Source: AG-12 sp027339635 (GTDB lineage: Bacteria > Chloroflexota > Dormibacteria > Aeolococcales > Bog-877). From it: DNA of 64,000 nucleotides. The position numbers and the translations under genes were made by a program. Under the pieces are notes generated by a model. That model did not search any database and was not told where the DNA came from. It saw only the letters and a program-made list of their open reading frames with translations. This document shows, piece by piece, positions 15,154-24,843 of this stretch (position 1 is the first letter of the stretch; each line of letters begins with the position of its first letter). The stretch is taken from the NCBI GenBank assembly GCA_027339635.1, contig DAHWNZ010000005.1, positions 16,377 through 80,376 of the forward strand. Reading direction: 5' to 3'.

Positions 15154-18100
15154 GTGAAGCCTCCGCGGGAGCGTCGCCCCGGTCTGATATCGCAGGTAGC
15201 CGCCTTGACCTCCTGAATGTGGACGTTGGGATCAAGCACCAAGGGGAACACATCGTTGGCGGAGTCGCCGCGGACCAAGCCCCGGCTGCCCCAGTGATAC
15301 GGGAGCCCGACCTGGTGGAGCATCCTGCCACCCACCCGCAGGGCCTTCACCCTGGGGGTCACCAGGACGCGCGCCTCGATGCTCGCGCGTCTGGTCACTA
15401 TGGTGGCCCAGCCTCCCGGCCGCAGGCCCCGCTCCTCGGCCAGCTCGGGACTGACTTCGCAGAACATCTCGGGCTGGAGCTGGCTCAACCGGGCCAGAAA
15501 CCTGCTCATCCCGCCGGCCGTGTGGTGCTCCGTCAAGCGGTAGGTCGTCATGACGAACGGGAAGGCATCGCTACCCTCCTCTCCGGCGGTCGGATGATAC
15601 GGGTTGTCAGAGCGCTGGAACACCTGCCGGGCAGGGTTGCGGGCCTGCTCGTACAGCGCGTTGCCGACCGGCGATTCGTGAGGCTCGAAGTGGGTCGGCA
15701 GCGGCCCATCCACCAAGCCGCTGGGGGCGAACAACCACCCCCGTCCATCGGCCTGCATGATGAACGGACGATCTCCCGCCAGCGCATTCTCCGCCCTCGC
15801 TCCGGCCCCGGGGTGGTAGTCGGGACGCCGGTCCACCGGGAAGTCGGGAGTGTCCGGACCACTCCACCGGCCGGCTTGCTCATCCCACTCGATGTACCGC
15901 TTGCGCTCGGACCAGGGGTTGCCCTCTGGGTCCGCGGAGGCGCGGTTGTAGAGGATCCGCCGGTTCATCGGCCAGGCCCATCCCCACTCCAGGGCAACCC
16001 AGTTCTGCTCCCAATGGGGTCGACGCCGGGCCGTCTGATTGCTCCCACCCGCGAAAGCTCCGGCATAGATCCAGCAACCGCAGGTGGTGGACCCGTCGCC
16101 CTTGACCGCCCCGAGACCGGGGAGCTCCTCGCCGGTGGAGGTGAAGCCGGAGATCTCCCGAAGCACCTCTGCCGCCTCAGGCTCGCCGGTGTCGGTCAAT
16201 TGGTATTCCCAGGCCAGGTCCAGGATCGCGCGATCGCGGGGATCCGCCGACTGAGCGAGCCTCTCCCTGATACGGCGGCCCAGCCAGTAGGAGAACCAGA
16301 GCTCCGAGCGACAGTCACCCCGGGGCTCCACAGCCTTGTCCCGCCACTGCAGCAGCCGCTGGGTGTTGGTGAACGACCCATCCTTCTCCGTGTGAGCTGC
16401 GGCCGGCATGAAGAAGACCTCCGTGCCGATGTCCTGCGACCGGACCTCCCCGGAGGCGACCTCGGGAGAGTCGTACCAGAAGCTGGCGGTCTCGATCTCG
16501 TAAAGGTCGCGGACGACCAGCCAGTCGAGGTTGCGCAGTCCCTGCCGGTGGAGGCGCCCATGCGCCGAGCCCACGGCGGGGTTCTCGCCCAGGACGAAGA
16601 ACCCCCTCACGGAGCCGTCGACCATTCCCAGCGTGCTCTGGTAGGTGGAGTGATCTCCCGTGAGCCGATGGAGGTGGCCAAAGCAGTACTGGTTGGCCTC
16701 GGTGGCGGCATCTCCGAAGTAGGCTTTGAGCAGGGAGACCAGGTAGCTCCTGAGGTTGCCCCAGTAGCCCCCGGCGCTGCCGCCATTGCGGGCGCAGAAC
16801 TCCTGGAGCTCGGCGGGATCATCGACCTTTGGGACAGGGATGTAGCCGGGCAGCACATCGAACAGGGTGGCGATGTCCGTTGCCCCCTGGATGTTGGCGT
16901 GGCCGCGAAGGGCCAGGATCCCTCCCCCGGGACGGCCCATGTTCCCGAGCAGCAGTTGGAGAATCGATGCGGTGCGGATGAACTGAGCGCCGGCCGTGTG
17001 CTGAGTCCAGCCCACGGCGTAAACGAAGGCCGTGGTGCGGTCGCGCCCGGAGTTGCCACAGATGGTCCGGGCCAGCTTCAAGAACTCTTCCTGGGAGACT
17101 CCCGTCACGCGCTCCACCAGCTCCGGGGTGTAGCGCGAAAAGTGGCGGCGGAGAAGCTGGAACACGCAGCGCGGATGCTCCAGGGAGGGGTCCTCATGCA
17201 GCGCTGCCCCGCTGACAACTCCCGCCTGCACGTCGGCAGTCGGTGCACTGCGCTGCCCTGCGGCAGCCTGGACGACCGAGCCCTGGTACTGCCAGGTCGA
17301 GTTGTCGTAGCGCCCCTCCAGCTCGTTCCAGCCGGAGAAGAATCCGTCCAGGTCCTCCGTGTCCAGGAAGTGTTCGTCGATGATGGTGGCGGCGTTGGTG
17401 TACTTCCTCACGTACTCGTCGAAGTAGAGCTGGTTCTCCAGCACGAAGTGGATCAGGCCCCCCAGAAAGGCTATATCGCTGCCCGCCCGGATGGAGAGGT
17501 GCTGGTCCGCCAGCGCGCTGGTGCGGGTGAAGCGCGGGTCGACATGAACCAAGACGCCTCCCTTGCGCTTGGCCTCCACCACCCACTGGAATGCGACCGG
17601 ATGGCACTCTGCCATGTTCGAACCCATGACCACTATGCAGTCGGAGTTCTGGAGGTCTCCCGGGAAGGTGGTTGCTCCACCTCTACCGAACGAGGTTCCC
17701 AGACCGGGAACAGTGGCCGAGTGTCATATTCGGGCCTGGTTTTCCACCTGTACCACGCCCAGCCCCACCATCAACTTGCGCCAGAGGTAGTTTTCCTCGT
17801 TGTCGATGGTGGCCCCGCCCAGGCTTGCGATCCCCATGGTCCTGCGTAGCGGTCGGCCCTTGTCGTCACGCTCCTCGAACGTGTCGCGTCTGGTCTGGAT
17901 GACCCGGTCCGCGATCATGTCCATGGCCGTATCCAGCGGAAGCTCCTCCCAAGCAGTCCCGTGGGGCCGCCGGTACTTCACCTTGAGCTCCCTCATGGGG
18001 CTGTTGACGAGCTCCATGCTGGCGGAGCCCTTGGGGCAGAGCCGGCCCCGGGACAGCGGGCTCGCGGGGTCCCCCTCGATCTGCTCCACCCGGCCGTCCT

Positions 18101-18293
18101 TGACGAAGACCAACTGGCCGCAACCGACAGCACAGTACGGGCAGACCGACGGCACCACCTTGTCGGCCAGGGCCGTTCGTGCCACCTTGTCAGCCGTCAC
18201 CTGGCTGGTCACCGTCGCGCCCAGGCCGAGTGGGTCTCCCTGCCGGATCTGGCGAACGACCGGCCATTGTCCCAGGCTCTTTCGAATAGTCAT
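15150..18293 (-). CDS. fdhA: Selenocysteine-containing formate dehydrogenase alpha subunit (in-frame TGA at codon 190)
   Basis: 1,047 residues if the TGA at 17726-17724 is read as Sec190; without it the gene would be split in two. Flanking text NQARI-U-HSATVPG aligns with NQARV-U-HGPTVAS of E. coli FdnG, and no other stop occurs. N-terminal [4Fe-4S] motif C51-x2-C54-x3-C58 (VCPYCAVGC) with the fourth Cys in GRLCPKGSA. The molybdopterin domains continue through the family landmarks DPRFTRT, GWTQH, LLGNMG and RILYNRASADP. It oxidises formate to CO2 at a Mo/W-bis-MGD centre with Sec as ligand. There is no twin-arginine signal at the N-terminus, unlike FdnG, so it probably faces the cytoplasm. 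First gene of fdhA-fdhB-nrfD. Confidence 0.96.
17689..17726 (-). promoter_or_regulatory. Sec TGA codon and bacterial SECIS hairpin
   Basis: TGA at 17726-17724. The hairpin downstream is GTTCCC (17711-17706), loop GGTCT (17705-17701), GGGAAC (17700-17695): a perfect 6-bp stem. The apical loop is identical to the GGUCU loop recognised by SelB in E. coli fdhF. The loop begins 18 bases after the TGA, the expected distance. Confidence 0.88.
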
Positions 18294-18374
18294 CGGCCCC
18301 TATCACCCTTGACCGCGCGGCACTTGAGGACAGGATAGCGCGGTCCGACGATGCTGGGCGCTTAGACTGACGGC

Positions 18375-19352
18375 GTGAGCGAACCCTCTCCCGCACACCC
18401 GCGCGCGGTCTTTTTCACCGAGGTCGGTCCCCGTGACGGCCTCCAGAACCTGGCCCTCGAGGTCGCCACCCAGGCCAAGGTGGAGCTGGTGGAACGGCTG
18501 CTCGACTGCGGCGTCGACCAGGTGGAGGCGGCTTCGTTCGTGTCCCCCAAGTGGGTGCCGAAGATGGCCGACGCGGAGGCGGTTTTGGCCGCCCTGGTCG
18601 CCAGTCGGGGACCCGCCGTTCTGCACAGGATCCGGGTCCTGGTGCCGAATCAGCGGGGTTTGGAGCGGGCGCTGGCCTGCGGGGTGCGTCACGTGGTGGC
18701 GAACCTGGCGGTCACGGATACCTTCAACCGCCGCAATTTGAATCACTCGGTCGGCGAGACCCTGGCCGAGCTGGAGCAGATGGCGGCTGCGGCTGCCGCG
18801 AACGGCTGTCTCTTCGATGTGGGGCTCAGCGTCGCCTTCGGTTGCCCATTCGAGGGCAGGGTCGACCACGACCGCGTCGCTGAACTCGCAGATCGGTGCC
18901 AGGAGATTGGGGTGGCCGAGATAGGCCTGGCGGACACCATAGGGGTCGCCGATCCCAGGCAGGTCGGCGAGATGCTGGAGCATCTCTTGAGATCCGGCAT
19001 TCCGACCGAGCAGATCTCCCTCCACCTGCACGACACAAGGGGAATGGGGTTGGCCAACGCCCTGGCCGCATATGAGATCGGGGTGCGCCGTTTCGAGGGG
19101 TCGGTCGGGGGGATCGGCGGGTGCCCGTTCGCGCCTCGCGCCACCGGCAACGTGTGCAGTGAGGACCTTCTCTACATGCTGCAGCGGGTCGGGGCCACAC
19201 TGGCCTGCGACGTTTCCGCCCTCTGCAGGGCGGCCGAGCAGCTGGAGCAAATCATCGGTGAGCGACTGCCCGGGCGGCTCTATCTGGCCGGTCTGTGGCC
19301 GAACCCCAAAGAGGCTCCGGTGGCTGACCCGCGGGGTCACGGGCTGGCTTAA
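18375..19352 (+). CDS. Hydroxymethylglutaryl-CoA lyase
   Basis: 325 residues. A DRE-TIM aldolase-fold enzyme cleaving HMG-CoA to acetoacetate and acetyl-CoA in leucine breakdown. Conserved blocks: EVGPRDGLQN near residue 16, VEAASFVSPKWVPKMAD, HLHDTRGM for the metal-binding H-x-H, and the C-terminal GGCPFAPRATGNV stretch that carries the catalytic Cys of the signature GCPFA. The family's typical signature has GASGN where this has RATGN, a small divergence. It is divergent from fdhA, with 81 bases between the two starts. Methylglutaconyl-CoA partners are not nearby. Confidence 0.93.
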   Translation: MSEPSPAHPRAVFFTEVGPRDGLQNLALEVATQAKVELVERLLDCGVDQVEAASFVSPKWVPKMADAEAVLAALVASRGPAVLHRIRVLVPNQRGLERALACGVRHVVANLAVTDTFNRRNLNHSVGETLAELEQMAAAAAANGCLFDVGLSVAFGCPFEGRVDHDRVAELADRCQEIGVAEIGLADTIGVADPRQVGEMLEHLLRSGIPTEQISLHLHDTRGMGLANALAAYEIGVRRFEGSVGGIGGCPFAPRATGNVCSEDLLYMLQRVGATLACDVSALCRAAEQLEQIIGERLPGRLYLAGLWPNPKEAPVADPRGHGLA

Positions 19353-19440
19353 GGGTGCTCGCCGCTAGCGCCGTCCGCGCCCACCTTTCGCGAGCAGGAG
19401 CGGGCCGGGCAAGGCTCTGCGGCCTTCTTCGGGCCTGACC

Positions 19441-20958
19441 CTACTCAGGCTCGCGTTCGGCCCCGACCCGGACGGCCGTGCGCCTGTCGTCGACCGGAGG
19501 CGCCGAGGTCGGTGGGAGCGGCATCTCCGAGTGCCGTCGGCGCAGCACTCTGGTGGCGGACAGCAGCATCGCCACCGCCATGAAGGCCATCGAGGAATAG
19601 AACGCCGCGTGGACTCCGCTCGTGAAGGCCGCGGCCAGCTGATGGCTCAGGCGCGTGGTGCCAACGAAGATCGCAAAGGCCAGCCCCTTGGGGATGGATC
19701 GGGCGGCGACCAGGATAGCGACCGAGAAGGAGAAGACCATCCCCACGTTGGAGAAGGTGCGCAGCATCCCCGAGGCGGTGCCGAACGCTTGCCGGGGCGC
19801 TACCTTCATCACCGCGGCGTTGTTGGCGGGGAAGAAGAAGCCCGCCCCGATGCCGTTGATCACCGCCGCCAGGGCCACGACCCAAAGCGGCGTGGTCACG
19901 CCCAGTTGGGCGTAGACCAAAAGCGCCACGATCTCCACCAGGAGGCCGGCGGTGGCGGGCCAAACCACTCCGATCCGGTCCGAGAGCTTGCCCGCGAACG
20001 GGCCAACCACCGCTCCCACCAGGTAACCCGGAACCAGCAGAAGGGAGGCGTCCAATGGGCTCAGGCGGCGAACGCCCTGAAGGTACATGATCACCAGGAA
20101 CAGCACGGCAAAGCTGGCCAGTCCCTGGAAGAGTGAGGCCAGCAGGGTGGGGCTCATGGAGGGGATCCGGAACAAGGAGAGGTCGACCATGGGAGCGGTC
20201 GAGGCTCGCTCCAAGAGCACGAAGACTCCGAGCAGCAAAAGTCCGCCAACCAGGAACCCCAGGGTCTCCAGATCGAATGCGGAGGTGGCCAAAGAGGTGA
20301 TTGCCCACAGGACACCGAACAGCCCGAGTCCGAGCGTGGCCATGCCCCAGAAATCGAGGCGCTGACGCTGACGACGTCCCGAGTCGTGGAGGACGCGAAG
20401 CGCCATGGTGAAGGCCACGAGCCCCGCCGGGACGTTGATCCAGAAGATCCAGCGCCACGAGACGAAGGTGATGATGAGGCCGCCGAGGAGGATCCCCAGG
20501 ATAGCCCCGACATTCCAGCCGATGCTGTTGAAGCCGTAGGCGCGGCCACGGGCCTCGGGAGGAAAGGTGTCGGCGATGACGGCTCCGCTGTTGGCCGTGA
20601 TGAGGGCCCCGCCAATCCCCTGGAGGATGCGGAATCCGATGATCGTCGCCTCATTGCCGGCCAAGGCGCAGAGGGCCGACCCAACTATGAAGACGATGAA
20701 CCCCGACTCGTACATCCGCACCCTGCCGAACATGTCTCCCAAGCGCCCCACCTGGGTGGCCAGGAGAGTGATGACAAGCAGGTACCCGATGATCACCCAG
20801 ATCACGGCTGACAACGGCACGTGCAGCGAACGCTCCATCTCCGGCAGAGCCAGCACCACGATGGTCGTGTCGACGGCGGCCATGAGGACACCGATCACGA
20901 TGACCAGCAGGGCGAGTCCGGTTCTGGGGGAGGCCGGATGGTGGGGCGTGACTGTCAA
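19441..20958 (-). CDS. MFS transporter, DHA2 (EmrB/QacA) drug-efflux family
   Basis: 505 residues with about 14 hydrophobic helices, the DHA2 layout. The loop 2-3 motif is seen in GRLGDMFGRVRMYE, and the motif-C-like run lies near GIGGALITANSGAVIADTFP. It should export drugs or other hydrophobic compounds by proton antiport. It starts 28 bases after the stop of the PadR-family gene, so the two form an operon. Transport specificity cannot be read here. It converges with the HMG-CoA lyase gene with an 88-base gap and no clear terminator. Confidence 0.9.
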   Translation of the reverse strand: MTVTPHHPASPRTGLALLVIVIGVLMAAVDTTIVVLALPEMERSLHVPLSAVIWVIIGYLLVITLLATQVGRLGDMFGRVRMYESGFIVFIVGSALCALAGNEATIIGFRILQGIGGALITANSGAVIADTFPPEARGRAYGFNSIGWNVGAILGILLGGLIITFVSWRWIFWINVPAGLVAFTMALRVLHDSGRRQRQRLDFWGMATLGLGLFGVLWAITSLATSAFDLETLGFLVGGLLLLGVFVLLERASTAPMVDLSLFRIPSMSPTLLASLFQGLASFAVLFLVIMYLQGVRRLSPLDASLLLVPGYLVGAVVGPFAGKLSDRIGVVWPATAGLLVEIVALLVYAQLGVTTPLWVVALAAVINGIGAGFFFPANNAAVMKVAPRQAFGTASGMLRTFSNVGMVFSFSVAILVAARSIPKGLAFAIFVGTTRLSHQLAAAFTSGVHAAFYSSMAFMAVAMLLSATRVLRRRHSEMPLPPTSAPPVDDRRTAVRVGAEREPE

Positions 20959-20986
20959 TTCGTCTCCTTGGGATGCGTTGGGGAAA

Positions 20987-21577
20987 TCATGATGCCAGCG
21001 GGATGCCGGGGTCTACGGCGGGCCGCGCATCGCCATCGCCGCGACCGTGGAGCTCAGCCAGAATCGACTCCAGCCAGGCCTCCTCGGCCCGGTAGCGCAG
21101 ACGGTAGTGGTCAAAGACCGTGCGCTCAGCTTGGGACAGCAGAGGCTCCACGTCGCGGCCGAGTTGCGAGCGGAGCCGGGCCTGCCGGCGCACGTCCTCC
21201 AGCCTCAGGCGTAGCGCCGCCGCCAACTCCTCCGTCCCAAGCCCCTCGGACATCGCCATCGCCAGGTCACAGGGATCCGGCTTGAGGGAAGCTGCGGTCA
21301 GCGCAGCGCTCCTCAGCCGCAGAAACTCAGCCCGTCCGGATTCAGATATCCGGTAGACGGTGTGGGGAGGCAGATTGCCGTTTCGTCCGCTGGCCACCGG
21401 CTCCACCAGCCCCTCCTCGGAGAGCTTGCGCAGAGCGCCGTAGAGCGACCCCACCTTGACATCGGTCCATAGCTCGGTGCGGTCCTGATGCGCCATCTGC
21501 CGGATCGCGTGTCCGTGTAGATCCCCGTGGCGAATCAGCGTTCCGAGAACGAACAGCCTGGTCGAGTGGTCATGCAC
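20987..21577 (-). CDS. PadR-family transcriptional regulator
   Basis: About 196 residues from GTG 21577 (VHDHSTRLFVLGTL), which starts at the beginning of the winged helix; the frame extends upstream to 21613 without family-like sequence. The winged-helix part includes GSLYGALRKLSEEGLVEP and the wing with TVYRISESGRAEF. The C-terminal helical half matches PadR-C/Vir_act_alpha-type dimerisation. PadR proteins usually repress an adjacent efflux gene and release on ligand binding, and the DHA2 transporter sits directly downstream. Confidence 0.87.
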   Translation of the reverse strand: MHDHSTRLFVLGTLIRHGDLHGHAIRQMAHQDRTELWTDVKVGSLYGALRKLSEEGLVEPVASGRNGNLPPHTVYRISESGRAEFLRLRSAALTAASLKPDPCDLAMAMSEGLGTEELAAALRLRLEDVRRQARLRSQLGRDVEPLLSQAERTVFDHYRLRYRAEEAWLESILAELHGRGDGDARPAVDPGIPLAS

Positions 21578-21673
21578 GCCCCTAGTCAACCACGAGTAGT
21601 CGCCGGCGAGCAAGTTTGCGGCACCCGTCGGGTTGGCCCTTGCGGGCTGGGGGCTGGTCAGCGTCGGTCAGCT

Positions 21674-22588
21674 CTACTCGGGGGTCGGCTGGGTACTGGG
21701 TGGAGCCGCGACTGGTCCCGCCTCGCCATCGGCGGGCGGGGGTTGGGGGTGAGAGGTGGAGCGCTTCGGCATTGGGTTCCACGCCACCACGACCGCGTAG
21801 CCAAGGATGGTGATCTGAGCGACCAGGAATGCGTAGGCGAGGATCAGGAAGAAGAGGCCGAACGTGGACCCATAGGTGCTGAACCCATGCTCGAGGTGAA
21901 AGTAGAGGGGGAAGAGCAGGCTGAGGGCTTCGAACACACATCCTGCCGTGAGCCCACCGGCGAAGGCGGCCCGGACCGTCCGTCGCGCTCGGGGAACCAG
22001 GTGGTAGATGGAGGTGAAGAGCAGGGTTCCCACCGCGACGGCCGCCACGATCTGGATGGCTATGGCCAGCGGACCCGAGTGTAGGAACCCGGGAACGCCG
22101 GGCAGTGACTCGAGGACGGCAAGGGCGCTGGAACTGAGAACGACCGGCACGGCCAGCACGGTGAAGAGGACGATCATGCCGAGCGACATGAGCTTCTGGC
22201 CCACGAAACCCCTGGTCTTGGAACCCGCAAGTGCCGCGAAGCCCTGCTCCATGGCTCCGAAGAGGGAGGTCCCGGACCATATGAGGCCGACCACGCCCAC
22301 GATCGCCAGAATCCCTGAGTCGCGATGAAAGGCGTTCAAGGCGGCAAGGACCGCGGAGCCGCGCCCCGCGGGAAGAATTGCCGCGACCGCCTTGGCGACC
22401 GCCCTGCCCGCCGCGGGATCGTGGAACACGACGCCTGCCAGGGTCACGGCCAGCAGGATGACGGGGAAGATCGCGAAGAGCAGGTTCCAGGCGACCAGGG
22501 TTGCCTGGTTGGGGCCGTTGCGTTGCAGGTACAGGAGCACCACTCGAACCGGCAGTGTCAGCTTCAGCCTGGACCAGATCCTCTTCAT
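21674..22588 (-). CDS. YihY/BrkB-family inner-membrane protein
   Basis: 304 residues from ATG 22588; the reading frame continues upstream to 22690 but that part lacks resemblance. Six or so hydrophobic helices, with the family landmarks LVAWNLLFAIFPV near the start, LIWSGTSLFGAMEQGF in the middle and a final STYGSTFGLFFLILAYAF helix. The family's function is unsettled; early reports linked it to RNase BN in error. The C-terminal 30 residues are a Pro-rich cytoplasmic tail. Confidence 0.87.
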   Translation of the reverse strand: MKRIWSRLKLTLPVRVVLLYLQRNGPNQATLVAWNLLFAIFPVILLAVTLAGVVFHDPAAGRAVAKAVAAILPAGRGSAVLAALNAFHRDSGILAIVGVVGLIWSGTSLFGAMEQGFAALAGSKTRGFVGQKLMSLGMIVLFTVLAVPVVLSSSALAVLESLPGVPGFLHSGPLAIAIQIVAAVAVGTLLFTSIYHLVPRARRTVRAAFAGGLTAGCVFEALSLLFPLYFHLEHGFSTYGSTFGLFFLILAYAFLVAQITILGYAVVVAWNPMPKRSTSHPQPPPADGEAGPVAAPPSTQPTPE

Positions 22589-22747
22589 TCCAGTCGAGAC
22601 TAAGCGGTGGGCTCGCGCATCAGGAAATTGGATCTGGATGACGTTCCACACCCGATCCAGAAGGTGGTGGAGTTGCTGGTATCCTGACACTCGGCCACGG
22701 CCCTAAGTGGCCCTGGAGCCACGCCCGCCACGAGGACCTCGAGCGCC

Positions 22748-23677
22748 ATGGTCACATCCAGGACCGCCCCCTCCAACGCGTCGCAGTTAGCGATCGAGGT
22801 ACGGGGCTTGCACAAACGCTATGGCGCGGTCGAAGCGGTGAGGGGCCTGGACCTCAGCGTTGGAGCGGGCCAGATAGTGGCACTGCTCGGGCCCAACGGG
22901 GCGGGCAAGACCACCACCATGGAGATCATCGAGGGCCTCAAGACATTTGACTCCGGATCCGTGCGGGTGCTGGGAACAACCCCGCTGCAGGCTCGCCGCC
23001 GGGTCGGGGTCCAACTTCAGGAGGGGGCGCTTTTCGACGACCTGACCTGCGCCGAGACCCTGCGCCTGTTCGGGCGGCTGTACGGGTACCAGTCCGACGC
23101 CGCCGCGCTCCTCCATCTGGTCGACCTTGACGAAATGAGCAACCGCCGCGCCTCGGCGCTGTCGGGTGGGCAGAAGCGACGCCTGCAGATCGCTCTCACC
23201 CTCTGCAACGATCCCGAGCTCGTGATACTAGATGAGCCCACCACCGGTCTCGACCCTCTCAGCAGGCGCCAGACCTGGCAGATGATCCGCCAGCTGCACG
23301 CCCAGGGGCGCACCGTCCTGCTGACCACCCACTACATAGAGGAGGCCGAGCAGCTAGCCGAAAGGGTGGTGATCATCGACTTGGGAAGGGTGGTCGCCGA
23401 GGGCACCCCCGAGGAACTGGTGGCGGGGCTCGGGGCCGCCGCCCGGATCACGCTTCGGGGTGCCCCAGAGTTGGATCTCGCTTGGCTGCCCGCGGTCCTC
23501 AACAGCCGCTGGGAGAACGGTCGCTGGGAGTTGCAGACCAGGGAGGTCGGTTCGGTGCTGGCCGCGATCGGCAACACCCTCGGAGAGTCAGCGTTGCGCG
23601 ACGTCACGGTTCAACCCCCGAATCTGGAAGACGTCTTTCTGCAGCGCGCCGGTCGGCACCTTGCGGACCAGGGGTGA
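22748..23677 (+). CDS. ABC transporter ATP-binding protein (CcmA/DrrA type)
   Basis: 309 residues. Walker A GPNGAGKTTT, Q-loop in VQLQEGALFD, signature LSGGQKRRLQ, Walker B LVILDEPTTGLDP and the switch His in LLTTHYIEEAE are all intact, so it should hydrolyse ATP. The C-terminal extension of about 90 residues is typical of DrrA-like subunits. Start ATG 22748. It overlaps the permease gene by one base (23677), giving a two-gene exporter; substrates of such pairs range from drugs to lipids. Confidence 0.93.
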   Translation: MVTSRTAPSNASQLAIEVRGLHKRYGAVEAVRGLDLSVGAGQIVALLGPNGAGKTTTMEIIEGLKTFDSGSVRVLGTTPLQARRRVGVQLQEGALFDDLTCAETLRLFGRLYGYQSDAAALLHLVDLDEMSNRRASALSGGQKRRLQIALTLCNDPELVILDEPTTGLDPLSRRQTWQMIRQLHAQGRTVLLTTHYIEEAEQLAERVVIIDLGRVVAEGTPEELVAGLGAAARITLRGAPELDLAWLPAVLNSRWENGRWELQTREVGSVLAAIGNTLGESALRDVTVQPPNLEDVFLQRAGRHLADQG

Positions 23678-24822
23678 TGGCCAGCCATGACCGCGGTGAT
23701 GGCTCGTCGTTCGCGCGCCCGCTCAACTTCGGGCCCTGGACCCCCCTTCTCGCCCTCACTCTGGCCAACGTCACCGTCCTCTACCGGAACCGCCAGGTCC
23801 TGGTCTTCAACGTCTTGGTCCCTCTGCTGCTGATAGTCATCTTTGGCGGGCTGTTCCAGCACAGTCCCGCCACTGTTGACCTGGTGGCGCCAGCGTCCAA
23901 CTTTCAGATCCTCCAGCGTGCCCTGCCGCCGAGTTCCTTCACCGTCCGCGCGACGGATGCGAAGACGGCGCGCAGCCAGGTGCTTTCGAACCAAGCCGAC
24001 TTCGCCCTGGTGGTGCAGAGCAGGGGCGGCGCGCCGGTGGCGGTGGACATCCTGGAGAACGCCAGCAATGTCACCGAGAACGGGGCGCTCACGGCGGAGG
24101 CGGAAGCGGCCGTCAGCTCTCTCAACCAGGTTCTGCTGGGGCGGGCGCCAGCCGTGACGGGAGTGGTGCAGGCGGTGCATCCACCCGGCGGGATCAGCTC
24201 CGACTCGCTGGCGAACAATGACTACATAGACTTTCTGGCCCCTGGCGTCCTCGCTTACGCGGTCCTGGCCGGGGGGCTGTCGGCCGGGCTAAGGCTGGTC
24301 GGCGACAGGGAGCAGGGGACTCTGAGGCGCATCCGCGCGACGCCGGCCCCGGTCTGGGTCTTCCTCGCCGCCAGCGTCATCTCGCAACTGGTCCTGGTCG
24401 CGATTCAGATCGCGGTTCTCCTGGGCATCGGCCATCTGCTTTACGGGATCGGCATGGGTCCGAGTCCGGGCCTGGTGCTGCTCATGTTGTTGGTTGGCTC
24501 ACTCTGCTTCCTTGCCGCTGGGTTTCTGATCGCCGCTCTCTCCCGCCGGGAACAGGCGGCCGTGGTGATGTCAAACCTGGTGTCGTTGCCCCAGCTATTC
24601 GTTGCCGGGGTCTTCTATCCCCTATCGGGCGCGCCGATCTGGCTGCAGAAGCTGTCGGTCGTGATGCCTCTCACGTACTTCAGCTCTGGTCTCCGGGGGC
24701 TGATGGCGGAGGGCCAGAGCCTGGCCCAGGTCACCCCGGACCTGCTCATCCTGCTCGGAGTAGGCGTCGGGGTCCTGGCGCTGGCTGCGAGGACGTTCCG
24801 CTTCGAGCCGTCCAGCACCTGA
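23677..24822 (+). CDS. ABC-2 type permease
   Basis: 381 residues from ATG 23677, which overlaps the TGA of the ATPase gene; a long in-frame extension within that gene is discarded. One N-terminal transmembrane helix (near LVFNVLVPLLLIVIFGGLF) is followed by a large extracytoplasmic region and five more helices, the ABC-2/DrrB arrangement. The block REQGTLRRIRATP is the conserved cytoplasmic coupling loop. Forms the exporter with the preceding ATP-binding subunit. Confidence 0.92.
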   Translation: MASHDRGDGSSFARPLNFGPWTPLLALTLANVTVLYRNRQVLVFNVLVPLLLIVIFGGLFQHSPATVDLVAPASNFQILQRALPPSSFTVRATDAKTARSQVLSNQADFALVVQSRGGAPVAVDILENASNVTENGALTAEAEAAVSSLNQVLLGRAPAVTGVVQAVHPPGGISSDSLANNDYIDFLAPGVLAYAVLAGGLSAGLRLVGDREQGTLRRIRATPAPVWVFLAASVISQLVLVAIQIAVLLGIGHLLYGIGMGPSPGLVLLMLLVGSLCFLAAGFLIAALSRREQAAVVMSNLVSLPQLFVAGVFYPLSGAPIWLQKLSVVMPLTYFSSGLRGLMAEGQSLAQVTPDLLILLGVGVGVLALAARTFRFEPSST

Positions 24823-24843
24823 GCTGGCAGCTGACCGGCGATC

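Noticed and set aside
15150..17633. fdhA appears to be split into two genes by a stop, as a pseudogene
   Set aside because: The stop is a single TGA at the exact Sec position of formate dehydrogenase, with a SECIS-type hairpin directly after it and a full set of Sec genes in the window. The two parts are one protein.
15144..17849. Very long plus-strand open frame (about 900 codons) across fdhA
   Set aside because: Antisense shadow of fdhA in high-GC DNA. It has no family-like sequence and no ribosome-binding site, whereas the minus strand matches FdnG over the full length.
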